From Sulfobacillus benefaciens (GTDB taxonomy: Bacteria > Bacillota > Sulfobacillia > Sulfobacillales > Sulfobacillaceae), in NCBI GenBank assembly GCA_003023695.1, contig PXYW01000008.1:1-64000 (forward strand): a stretch of DNA of 64,000 nucleotides. The letters run 5' to 3'. Under the pieces are notes generated by a model, which saw nothing but the letters and a program-made list of their open reading frames with translations, did not search any database and was not told the origin of the DNA. Positions within the stretch are counted from its first letter, which is position 1, and each line of letters starts with the position of its first letter. Of this stretch, positions 1 through 8,003 are shown one piece after another. The translations under genes were made by a program, and so were the position numbers.

Positions 1-192
1 GTTCGTGTGCGACAGATAGGCATGTCGCTGTTATCGCACGATCCCGGGAACCGGCATCGTGCATAGTTCTTAGGATCATGTTTTGGCTAATTCTTTTTGC
101 CATGGGGTTGGCTTATTATTGATGTCATTATCTAGACGGTCCTGAGGCTTGGTAACCCCGGAGAACCTGAGGGATGATAGGAAGAACCGCAA

Positions 193-272
193 CTGGGAAA
201 CATCACTCCCGTTTTGCGTAGGCCTTGTGTTATAGGCCGTTCGCAAAACGGGAGTCCCAGCCCGTAGGGCTG
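193..272. repeat. Long palindrome able to form a cruciform or hairpin
   Basis: Bases 205-218 (ACTCCCGTTTTGCG) and 242-255 (CGCAAAACGGGAGT) are perfect 14-base inverted repeats. Inside them GGCCT (221-225) pairs with AGGCC (234-238) around an 8-base loop. Outside them CTGGG (193-197) can pair with CCCAG (256-260), leaving a bulge on the left. A small hairpin AGCCC-gta-GGGCT follows directly at 260-272. No T-run follows, so this is not a standard terminator. It lies in DNA without a convincing gene. It could be a mobile-element end, a REP-type palindrome or a structured RNA. Confidence 0.8.
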
Positions 273-573
273 TTTTCTGCTTTACGCAGGGCCCTGGATA
301 TCCAGGAACCTCGGGAGATCTCATGGCAGCCGGATTAGTCGCAGTGATGACAAAATGAATTGGCGCCAACAGGATCAATAGCCGGGCAATGGGGGCGTTA
401 GTGCTTCACCGCACGGTTCGAGCGGGCTAAATTCAGTGGCCGCATATCAATATGCAAAAAAAATCGGCGTTGAGCGGACCTTTCGGTGACCGGTGCCCGG
501 GCTTCATGGAGCGGATCGTCATTATGGTGGGCCCACCATGACGCACGTTGTGGGGGTGAGAGGGATCGAATCC

Positions 574-660
574 GTCACCACGGCGTCACCACGAAGCGAT
601 GGAACGGGTATTTTAGGAGCGACAAGGTAGACACGCGAAAACTCAAATACGTTGATGGCC
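574..660. repeat. Diverged repeat, copy A
   Basis: This ~88-base segment aligns with 7604-7691 at roughly 75 percent identity by eye. Shared blocks include CACGAA followed by GATGGAA, GGTATTTT, GGAGCGACA and TACGTTGA. Copy A sits immediately upstream of the tRNA-Arg remnant. The function is unknown. It may be an old element end or part of a decayed integrase region. Confidence 0.5.
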
Positions 661-703
661 AAGGACTTCGGGGCATTCGAGCGACACCTTAGACACCTGA
701 GTG

Positions 704-753
704 CGGTTCTTCTAATCCCGGCGTCCCAGGTTCGAATCCTGCCGGGGACACCA
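704..753 (+). tRNA. tRNA-Arg(TCT) 3'-half remnant
   Basis: The 3' part of a tRNA is visible: an anticodon loop CTTCTAA at 709-715 with anticodon TCT at 711-713, a T-arm CCAGG-TTCGAAT-CCTGC, an acceptor strand CGGGGAC, a discriminator A and an encoded CCA ending at 753. The anticodon stem has only three good pairs. No matching 5' acceptor (GTCCCCG) or D-arm exists upstream, so this cannot fold as a full tRNA. Partial tRNA 3' ends of this kind are typical attachment-site duplications left by integrative elements; that reading is inference. Confidence 0.6.
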
Positions 754-1418
754 CCAAAATATGAGACACCGCAAGCGATTTCGGGTTTTTTTGTGTCCCC
801 AACAAACTCAACATTTTTTGGCGTCACTAAGAGAGGTTGAAGCGGGGAAGTTAAACCTTGATGCATCCGAACTGCCTGTTTTAAGGGATCCCCCCTTCAA
901 CGTGGAGGCGCTTAGTTCAAGGTGAATATCAAGAGTTAGTCTGGAGTATCATATATTGTTAAACGTCCAAAATCGGGGGCCCCATTCAGGGGCGACTGCG
1001 AGAGTCCGTCAAGACAATATCTAGGACTTTTTCGCGATGATGAACTGTACTATGATTACTATGGTGAACTGAAGGTGCGCACAATGGCGAGGGAAAAGGA
1101 TTTAGCCACAAAAATTGCAGAGATTACTCTAAAAAAATCCTACAATGTTTTGCCTTTGAGGCCGCATGTCAGGACTGGTAATCCTTTTGCCTATGCTGAG
1201 TCGCACGGTGTACGGGAGACTCTGGCTCAGCAGGCATCGTCCAAGGTACCCGCCGATTAGCCAAAGTCTACTCAGAAGTAACCCGGATGACTATTGCGTC
1301 GTACAAAGCGCTCAACATTCTGGGCGCGTTTACTTTGCCCGACTTACTAGACACGGTCTGCTTTAGGTGTTGTGTTCTCAAGGGTTCCGTTTAGTTCGAA
1401 CCTAATCAAAAATCACAG

Positions 1419-2315
1419 CTAACGTTGTGCACAGGTGGAATTCAACCATTCGCGGAACGTTGACAGCACGATAGGTGTTGATGTGGCAGGAGTTTCACAT
1501 TGTCCCAACCAACTTAAGAGGGCCAACATTTTTGGATGACCCATGCGAATTCCCAGCCTTAAACCCGGAATACGAGGAATTGGTTGCCCCGTCACTTCCA
1601 TCCAAAGTGCGCACAACAATTCCGCTGTCTCGCTACTCCCTATCACCTCAAAGACCTGCCTTTGGGATTCCTTCGGATTTCCAAACGCCCACGCAGCCAT
1701 TCGGCCGACATCTTGGAGAGTCGTCAGCGGAATGCGACTATTCTGTGGCATTACGGCTCGCAGTGTGGCTAAAAACAGTCGGCCGACCAGTGGACGGTGG
1801 CCATCCAGTAGATTTTGAATGGGTCGGGCAAAGGGTAAACTCGCGCCCAAAAAGTCGTCCATAAAGAGACCTGGCCGCAAGATCGTAAAGGGCAGCCCCG
1901 AATGTCTCAATTTCTCCTCGAGGAGGGCCTTGCCATCAATGGCCGCGACATTCTGACGCTGTTCCGCACCGAGTCCTGAACTATAGATGATCTGGGGGTG
2001 GTTGCCGGCGTTGATGGCTGCTTGGATAACATGGGATCCGAGACGCACTTCTTCTTTAAGTCCCAGATCCCAGAAGTTTTGCACACTGAAGATTCCCGTC
2101 ACCGCTGTGATGGCTTTCGTCAAGGCGGGAAGATCTGCCATATCTCCGGTGACGAGGTGGGCTCCCTGACTCTTTAACGCCTGCGCTTTCGGGCTTTCCG
2201 CATTGCGCGTGAGCGCATGCACCGTCCATCCCTCGTCTAGCAGCGCTTTAGCAACGTGGCCTCCCTGATTCTCCGTGGCACCGATGACCAGAATGGGACC
2301 TTTTTGCGGGGTCAC
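1419..2315 (-). CDS. NmrA-type NAD(P)-binding oxidoreductase
   Basis: This is an atypical short-chain dehydrogenase of the NmrA/NAD(P)H-binding family, about 298 residues and probably cytosolic. The glycine-rich nucleotide-binding turn GATENQGG follows the first beta strand. It is followed by the sequence QGAHLVTGDMAD and the segment YSSGLGAEQRQN, as in isoflavone-reductase-like proteins. The classical YxxxK pair is not obvious, so the protein may act as a redox sensor or reductase. I chose GTG at 2315 because it overlaps the upstream stop as GTGA, suggesting translational coupling. An in-frame ATG at 2360 lacks a ribosome site and would add a low-complexity tail. The substrate is unknown. 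Confidence 0.8.
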   Translation of the reverse strand: MTPQKGPILVIGATENQGGHVAKALLDEGWTVHALTRNAESPKAQALKSQGAHLVTGDMADLPALTKAITAVTGIFSVQNFWDLGLKEEVRLGSHVIQAAINAGNHPQIIYSSGLGAEQRQNVAAIDGKALLEEKLRHSGLPFTILRPGLFMDDFLGASLPFARPIQNLLDGHRPLVGRLFLATLRAVMPQNSRIPLTTLQDVGRMAAWAFGNPKESQRQVFEVIGSSETAELLCALWMEVTGQPIPRIPGLRLGIRMGHPKMLALLSWLGQCETPATSTPIVLSTFREWLNSTCAQR

Positions 2316-2791
2316 AACGCCTGTTCCTGAGTCAGATGGGGCCGATGCCATTGATGCCAAAGGAGGAGGTCGGCGATCCCCGTGACTTGAATAATGACAT
2401 AAGACAGGGGAGCATTATGCGTGGCTAGGGTACGAGAACCAATGGAGTCACGATGTGAGCCAGTCCGAGGATTCCCGCGGTCACTTGGCGAGGGGACCGT
2501 GGTGCTGACCGGTCCGATAAGCAGGGCAATCCAGACCCAGAGACCGAGATTGGTGCCATCGGACAAAATGGACAACAGCAAGACCGCCAGGGAGAGAATA
2601 ATCCACAGTACGATGCGCAAGGCTTTGAAGTCGCGGTACAGCGTCATCAGTCCAGCCACCACCCAAGGGAGAAAGAAGAGGAAGGAGACTGGCCCATGGA
2701 CTAAGCGAAAGACATTGGCTACATCGATGATAAGGCTGATGAACAGGATCCCAAAGAGCCATTGGGGCTTACGTGCGTTATCCATGGACAA
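2312..2791 (-). CDS. Small membrane protein with compensating frameshifts
   Basis: Residues 1-95 form several hydrophobic segments (for example WLFGILFISLIIDVANVF and VLWIILSLAVLLLSIL), so this is an integral membrane protein of unknown family. Between about 2410 and 2505 the frame becomes hydrophilic and proline/arginine rich, while the next frame reads a hydrophobic stretch containing AGILGLAHIVTPLVLV. The original frame then resumes with a hydrophobic end containing YVIIQVTGIADLLLW. This pattern implies two compensating indels, from either mutation or sequencing error. Translation may start at TTG 2791 or ATG 2785, with GGGAGG at 2803-2808. It is coupled to the NmrA-type gene downstream. 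Confidence 0.55.
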   Translation of the reverse strand: MSMDNARKPQWLFGILFISLIIDVANVFRLVHGPVSFLFFLPWVVAGLMTLYRDFKALRIVLWIILSLAVLLLSILSDGTNLGLWVWIALLIGPVSTTVPSPSDRGNPRTGSHRDSIGSRTLATHNAPLSYVIIQVTGIADLLLWHQWHRPHLTQEQAL

Positions 2792-3094
2792 TTTGCCACC
2801 ATCCTCCCAAAAGATATTTGTCCGGTCCCGCGACCCACATGTTCACATAGCCGGTGACGCGGCCATTGCCGTGCACCGTGACTTCATTGACATCCCCAAA
2901 GGTGTGGGCGTTGGCGAACGCGGGGCGTCTTCAATGGCAAACGTCCATCCTGACGCGTTGCCTTGAATTTCTGCACGCCCTTGGCTGCTGGCCATTAAGT
3001 AGTCGCCATCGGGAAACGGATGTCGCACCTGGCCCCAAGTGTGATAGGCCGTCACTTGCCTGCCATTATACGAGAAGCTGATGAAGTTGCACAT
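2778..3094 (-). pseudogene. Frameshifted small hypothetical protein
   Basis: The frame from ATG 3094 reads well to the segment GWTFAIED. A one-base shift in a run of four Cs (near 2917-2922) then moves the continuation to another frame, which reads AFANAHTFGDVNEV, then VHGNGRVTGYVNMW and ends GGWWQIVHG at 2778. Adding one C restores a continuous protein of about 105 residues that looks like a beta-rich, perhaps lipocalin-like domain. The family is not recognised. Its end overlaps the start of the membrane gene, so the two probably formed one operon with the NmrA-type gene. Confidence 0.5.
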
Positions 3095-3251
3095 AAAAAT
3101 CCCGACCGTGGATCGCTAAAAAATCATGCCATCCCGTTTCAGTGTATGCATCCGACACTCGGCGATTGCCTCCGGGCAGCGCACCCGCCTGGAAATATGG
3201 CTAGCGGCCCCGAAAGAGACATATCATGAAACCGCTTCTTTCACATTTTCC

Positions 3252-3581
3252 TTATGAATTCACCGCCGAACGGTAGCTGATCCGGCGCACGTTGCCGCGA
3301 GACGGCGCCGTGTCAATGAGGCTGGACGGGAGTCCCAGGTCGAACAGAAGGCATGGAATGCGTATTTTGCGAGCTTGTCCTTCCTTGAGGATTCCGAGAA
3401 AATGCCGAAGATAATTCGGAACGAAGTGTATGTTGTCGAGCGCTTGACGTTTCCACCGGTGGAGTCGACCAGGATGTATCTGGTGCTCAGCCGCAATTTG
3501 AGCGATCGTCTGCTCTTCTTTTAGCATCTCCAGCACCACCTGAGATTTGAACTTCGCGGTATGATGTTGTTGCTTTGGCAT
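3252..3581 (-). pseudogene. IS3-family transposase OrfA remnant
   Basis: The first ~45 residues are a typical IS3-family OrfA helix-turn-helix, with the segments AKFKSQVVLEMLKEEQTI and AAEHQIHPGRLHRWKRQAL. After residue 48 the sequence leaves the family pattern, and the expected leucine-zipper part is lost to frameshifts. The last residues (VRRISYRSAV) resemble the start of an OrfB reading frame. No full OrfB or DDE domain is present. Upstream, on the same strand, a TGGACACC sequence near 3587-3594 could belong to the old terminal repeat. The element is dead. Confidence 0.7.
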
Positions 3582-3988
3582 AAGGTGTCCAGTGCACTAC
3601 TTGAGGCCTCCAAATTTGTCTAGTTTTCCGAAACCACTATAGTTTGGGCCGGAGCCGGAGTTGTTGCAGATGGTCGACATCATTCAGCACCATCAAGGCC
3701 CGGTCTGGAGCCTCATTGTCTCCGTGACGGAAGTGGATGCGGCCAGCCAGACACACGGTGCGACGTGGCGGTGCAGCCAAGCAACCAATTGCTCGGTACC
3801 GCTCTGATTGGACCGATGTCGATAAAATGGACGCCCGGCATAGAGACATTAACCGGTTCGTGTATGATATGCCGCATCAGCCTCGGCTGCGGTCTGATAA
3901 TGCAGGACTCTAGGGATCCGCTGCCGATTATAGATAATTTCGATAGTGGCAAAGACCGCGACTTCCGCTTCGCCGATTGATTATCGGT
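3582..3988. other. No recognised gene between IS remnant and MNT gene
   Basis: Open frames on both strands here are short and match no family I can name. The minus strand around 3640-3850 has protein-like patches (for example LVAWLHRHVAP) scattered over two frames, consistent with a decayed transposase, but this is weak. Confidence 0.3.
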
Positions 3989-3994
3989 TATAAT
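3989..3994 (+). promoter_or_regulatory. Likely -10 box upstream of MNT gene
   Basis: A perfect TATAAT lies 36 bases upstream of the ATG at 4030. No clear TTGACA is found at the usual distance. Transcription would begin near 4001 and give a short leader containing the GAGGG ribosome site. Confidence 0.45.
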
Positions 3995-4029
3995 ATACGC
4001 AGACAAACGACGATTTGAGGGAAATGCCG

Positions 4030-4377
4030 ATGGTCACTGAGGAATTAATCAATGGATATGTAAGAAAAATCGTCGAGACCGTTGATCCCGATGCCGTTAT
4101 TCTGTTTGGATCTCATGCCCGGAATCAGGCGTCCTCAGAAAGCGACATTGATTTATTGGTTCTTTATTCGGGGCGTCGATTACGCGAAGTTCAGCGGAAA
4201 GCTTATGTGGCTCTCGCGGGTCGAACTTATGCCGTTGATCTGATTGTCCGGGATCCTGCCGACCTCCGGGAACGCCTGAAGTGGCCTGATCCATTTGTCG
4301 AAAATATTTTAAGAGAAGGCAAGGTTCTCTATGCCAAACCCCATAGTCCAGGAATGACTCTCTTTCGCCACTCGTGA
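4030..4377 (+). CDS. MNT-family nucleotidyltransferase
   Basis: This is a minimal nucleotidyltransferase of about 115 residues. The signature GSHARNQASSESDIDLLV gives the G-S turn and the two metal-binding aspartates, and a third acidic strand AVDLIV follows. In MNT/HEPN pairs, such enzymes add nucleotides to the HEPN partner and neutralise it; this role is known for related systems and inferred here. ATG 4030 is preferred because GAGGG at 4017-4021 is 8 bases upstream; ATG 4024 is too close to it. The HEPN frame starts at 4331 inside the 3' end of this gene, as in two-gene toxin-antitoxin loci. Confidence 0.85.
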   Translation: MVTEELINGYVRKIVETVDPDAVILFGSHARNQASSESDIDLLVLYSGRRLREVQRKAYVALAGRTYAVDLIVRDPADLRERLKWPDPFVENILREGKVLYAKPHSPGMTLFRHS

Positions 4378-4771
4378 TCTAAAGGCAGCCCGCGTCCTCA
4401 GTCATTTACCAGGTCAGGCATCGACGGCCTGCTTTCATGCCCAACAAGCCGCCGAGAAGGCGCTCAAATCTCTTTATGCCGCCGGTGGTCAAACTCCACC
4501 GAAAACCCATGATCTTGATGTTTTGCGAGACAAAATTTCCGGTGGTCATGATTTATCTTCACTGGCCGAAGCGTGTGCTGTGCTGAGCATGTACGCAGTC
4601 GATTCGCGCTACCCCGGCGCTCATATCCAAGACGATGAAGTATTGCCGGCCATCGCATTCGCCGAAAACATCATCTCCAAGGTAACGACCATCCTGCAGC
4701 AACTGGACGCATCGCAAGGAACATCAAACGGGTACCTTCCAGCTGAACCGGAATCACACTCTGCCGACTGA
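4331..4771 (+). pseudogene. HEPN-domain protein interrupted by TGA
   Basis: From ATG 4331 the frame reads MPNPIVQE, meets TGA at 4355-4357 (codon 9), then continues as LSFATRDLKAARVL and the HEPN core HAQQAAEKALKSLYAAGG with PKTHDLDVL. The total would be 146 residues, normal for a PF05168-type HEPN protein. Tryptophan is common at the interrupted position in this family, so the change is probably TGG to TGA. No good start codon lies between the stop and the domain. A TTG at about codon 65 is too late. The partner MNT gene looks intact, so the pair may be inactivated on the HEPN side. Confidence 0.75.
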
Positions 4772-5673
4772 AGCGCTATACATTACCCCCAACTATCCCA
4801 GAGGGGAAGACGGGCGACTTGAGGATGACTCCGGACCGCAGAACCGGAGCAGCGACTCGGCGCATTCGGGGCGCCTGGCCATCCGGGCGGGATCTTTGAC
4901 GCGGCGAACGAAGCGAGGACGGTCCACCCAATAGTTTGGTACCTTCAACCATATCGTCGGAATAAGGCGAAAGATCACGGGAACAGGATGATTGTGTAGA
5001 TATTGATGGTTACACCGCCGAGCGTATTGCGTTAGACGTTGGCGAACACGAATGCCAGGGAATCCCTCACCAGCCCATGGCGCACCCCTGCCCAGAGCGT
5101 GAACCATGGGACCAATGGGCCATGGGGCGGTCTTCTCCTGGGCGCCCTTGGGTCCTCCACAAGCTGTCGTCGATACCGGGGTTTGGAACAGGGGTTGCCG
5201 ATTCGGCAGTGATGTCTATCTAACCAACATTGACAACCGAGCAATCTTAGCTCGTGTCGCGTCGAGTTGTTCCATCCCGGCGAACCGCTGTGATCGATTC
5301 GCCGACCGAAAGCATCCTGTCACATTACACCTGTGGGCTAATTCCTCGACCCTTGAGGTGCCGAATCATGATCATTGGGATCGGTTAGTTAACGAGGGGC
5401 AAGGACAATGCGTCTCAAACTCGGACACCCACCGACCTTCTTCGCGGGCACGTCCCCAGAGCCCCCCGACTTCGCGCTTAAAGAGTAACTGGCCAGGACG
5501 GCCAAACCTCAAGGCCGCGTTGCTCAACAGTGGATCTCCCTTTCTCCCCTCGCCGTGTTCCTTCATGCCATGTCTGACCCCACGAAATTTTCGCTCAACC
5601 CCGCTCGAGGCAGGAACTTGCAAGCCGTCTGGCGAAATGGATCCAAGAAGAATCCCAGACAAGGAGTACCGCA
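4772..5673. other. 900-base stretch without a convincing gene
   Basis: Open frames on both strands are proline/arginine/serine rich and look non-coding or decayed. One plus frame starting at ATG 5408 reads 26 codons (MRLKLGHPPTFFAG then FALKE), stops at TAA, and continues in the same frame as an apparent protein up to the next gene (for example WISLSPLAVFLHAM). This could be a dead gene, but I cannot assign it. Confidence 0.35.
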
Positions 5674-6012
5674 GTGGATCCCGAACTCAAAGCCTATTTT
5701 GATGGCATATTCCGAAATTTGAGTCAACAAATTGCACAGTCTCGGCAGGAGAATCACGAGACGCGCCACGATTTGACGCAACAAATCGCCGAGTCCCGTG
5801 AGCATGCCGAGCGCTTGAATCAGGAAACGCGCCACGACTTAATAGATCATATGGACCGCCGCATTAACGAAACCCACGTGTTAATCGAAGACGTACGGCA
5901 CGAGGTCCAGCTGTTGGCTGAGGGCATCATCACCATTCACGACCAACTGGGACGCATCCTCGCCGATCACGAAGAACGCATTACCCGTCTTGAGCGACGT
6001 GGGATACTGTAA
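5674..6012 (+). CDS. Coiled-coil hypothetical protein
   Basis: This is a 112-residue hydrophilic protein with no hydrophobic segment. Heptad-like spacing and many Gln, Glu, Arg and His residues point to one long coiled coil. It contains an internal duplication: a QQIAQSR unit with ETRHDL (about residues 18-36), then QQIAESR and ETRHDL again. The start is GTG at 5674 with an AAGGAG ribosome site 7 bases upstream. No function can be assigned. It could be a structural or partner protein. It stands alone, with gene-poor DNA on both sides. Confidence 0.6.
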   Translation: MDPELKAYFDGIFRNLSQQIAQSRQENHETRHDLTQQIAESREHAERLNQETRHDLIDHMDRRINETHVLIEDVRHEVQLLAEGIITIHDQLGRILADHEERITRLERRGIL

Positions 6013-7603
6013 ACGATGGCCCACTGACCAAATGAATCCTATGCCGTCGAACTCGGAAACCTTGTACGGTATGGTCCGGCCATCGGCCAACGCCACGAAT
6101 TGTTACCGACATTCGACACCAAAACAGAGGCCAGCAACTAGCTGGAATAGGAAGCGACCCGGTCGCAGAATTTTTCATTTGCGACGTTCCGTAGGTGAAA
6201 TTCGCCGACTAACGCGGCAATGTGTCTCTCTCTTTGTATGAGTAAAATCCTGCCGATTCCGGGGACCGGAAGATTCTGGCATCCTGTTGACGCCAAAGGG
6301 CACGATCTCGCCGTCTGATTCCCGTGGTTGGCGCGACGTTCCAATTTGCAAGAATTTGTTTGTTGCGAAGAGAAGAGAATATTTGCTGTGATGTTTCGAC
6401 AAATTCCTGTTCGTAGGTTTGTTCGCGCCTATGTGGTGATAGCATAAGCTGACTACGTGAGATTTGGGCGGCAAAGGTGGCGACGTTATGAAAAAAAGCT
6501 GATGGATTCCGTTATTTAACGCCGGAGCAAGGGATCCGATCAAAACCTCGGAGGCGATTGACCGGGTTGAAAGGTATTTGTCCGCATCCAACGAACGACT
6601 TCGTTGGGGCCAGCGGAAGAATGTGCTCGTCAATTTCTTGGAGATCCGCTTTCATCTTTCATCTTATCGATACGGTGTACTAAGGTAGTACTAGAGAAGC
6701 TAGTGACGTACGTGAGGCGCTTGATGAGTACACCAGGGAGGGTTGACTTCTCCGGGACTGGTAATGTTATCCAACTATTACAGCGCCAGGTCAGAGAGGT
6801 ATCCTTTAGGATCTATTGTGTTCATTCAAACGATCGGGCTGGGGAAACAGCGATTTTCCCTATGTGCGGCGCTTTGAAGGCTGGAGTTAGGGGCGGTTGC
6901 AGGCGACTTAGCCCGCCCGTTTCGTCATGGATACCTCGAGTACCAAACAACAGGCGATATTTCTTTCCGCGGAAGTCTCCGGGGGCTACGTGGAGAGTCA
7001 GACAATTAATATTTGCTAATAGGTACACCGCGTTTCGATGCGATGACCATCGATGGATTCAGTATGTCCACGAAATACCCAAGAACCACCGTATACCGGA
7101 CCGGATGTGGTTTAGGGCTGCCCCTCTCTGCTCAATCGATATGCTAAAGTCAATCGCTGTCTGATGCTCCGCGGTTGGTTTGCAAGCGGCGTCCAAAAAT
7201 CTCAGCCATTTGAGCCGTGAGACGACTTAACCGAAAAAAGGTGACTCGTTGTTCTTTGCCAAATGCCACAACAACATGTATTTTGCTGGCTGCACCGAAA
7301 TCGTCTCGCGTCGCTGAACCAAAAATCACACAATCGGTATGTGTTGTTCGGAACAAAATGATCGCAGTCGATTTACTGCGCCAGTAGCGGCGGCAACATT
7401 TCTCTTCTCATCGTTTCTTCGGATAAGCATAGACGGCATTCTACTCATCATATGCCATGAGACGACCTTCATATTTCTTAGGGAAAATCGATGGAACACA
7501 AGGGGGTATCGTGAACAATGAGGGGATGCCCCCCGATCAAAAAAACACCACAGAGAATAGCGCACGAAAAATCAAATCGCCTAGTCGGTGGCTAGTGTAA
7601 CAG
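6013..7603. other. 1.6-kb gene-poor stretch
   Basis: Apart from the dead nucleotidyltransferase at 7150-7390, I see no supported gene. The longest frame (6604-7164, plus) starts with TTG without a ribosome site and has no recognisable domain or coding bias. A minus-strand region at 6180-6640 is similarly unconvincing. Confidence 0.4.
7150..7390 (-). pseudogene. Dead MNT nucleotidyltransferase fragment
   Basis: The minus strand reads FGSATRDDFGAASKIHVVV, then FFRLSRLTAQMAEIFGRR. This follows the MNT pattern (FGS-ARxDFGxxSDIDVLV-FFxLxxLxxxLxxLFGR). The first metal ligands are lost: SDID has become SKIH. The N-terminal piece RLRSFCSEQHIPIV lies in another frame just upstream, so a frameshift is also present. 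The fragment is a different subtype from the MNT gene at 4030. No HEPN or DUF86 partner is seen next to it. Confidence 0.65.
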
Positions 7604-7691
7604 GTCATCACCGGGTCGCCACGAAATGATGGAAATGGTATTTTGTGGGAGCGACAGGGTCGGTGCGCGAAACTTCGTTTACGTTGACAGG
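7604..7691. repeat. Diverged repeat, copy B
   Basis: This is the second copy of the repeat at 574-660, in the same orientation and about 7 kb away. No tRNA fragment lies next to this copy. The two copies could mark the ends of a decayed insertion, or be members of a dispersed family. Confidence 0.5.
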
Positions 7692-8003
7692 CTAGGCCTG
7701 CACTCCTATTGTCTGGTCTGGTTTGAGAACAGACGGTTGCTCTCTACCATTGATGGATCGGCCAAAAACCGGTTTTCGGCACGGTGCGTGTTTCTTTCCT
7801 TGGTCAAGTGGCGTCCGATTGTCGCCGGGATGGATTTTGAGTGTCGTCTCTGTTCGACATGGTAACATAAGAACTCTAGAGCTATGTATCTCTTCGGCCT
7901 ATTTTGGGGTTGTCTAAGACACTTTCCTCAGTGCAACGGGTCTATTAACATTTAACTCAACTGTAGGTATAAATACTATCATTGAGTGTTATAATGGGAC
8001 GGG
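7692..8003. promoter_or_regulatory. Upstream region of the AAA ATPase, with -10 box
   Basis: No gene is seen here. A perfect TATAAT lies at 7990-7995, only 8 bases before the GTG at 8004. Either the message is leaderless or nearly so, or translation begins at GTG 8013. No clear -35 box is present. Confidence 0.35.

Larger units (their letters stand above)
1..1400. other. Gene-poor 1.4-kb stretch
   Basis: I see no convincing complete gene here. The stretch contains the palindrome at 193-272, a diverged repeat at 574-660, a tRNA 3' remnant at 704-753, and one small open frame starting at ATG 1084 (about 58 codons to 1260) that matches nothing I recognise. The minus-strand frame at 522-866 is the familiar false translation across a tRNA arm. 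The mix of a tRNA fragment and repeats suggests the scarred edge of an integrated element. Confidence 0.5.

Noticed and set aside
522-866. 114-codon minus-strand frame
   Set aside because: It translates the antisense of a tRNA arm (the familiar GVPGRIRTWD-type artefact) and has no ribosome site.
2421-2966. 181-codon plus-strand frame
   Set aside because: Opposite strand of two protein-like minus-strand genes; its translation looks random.
5106-5702. 198-codon plus-strand frame
   Set aside because: Rich in Pro/Arg/Ser with no family features; it overlaps the start of the better supported coiled-coil gene.
6604-7164. 186-codon plus-strand frame
   Set aside because: It has a TTG start without a ribosome site, no recognised domain and a composition like non-coding DNA.
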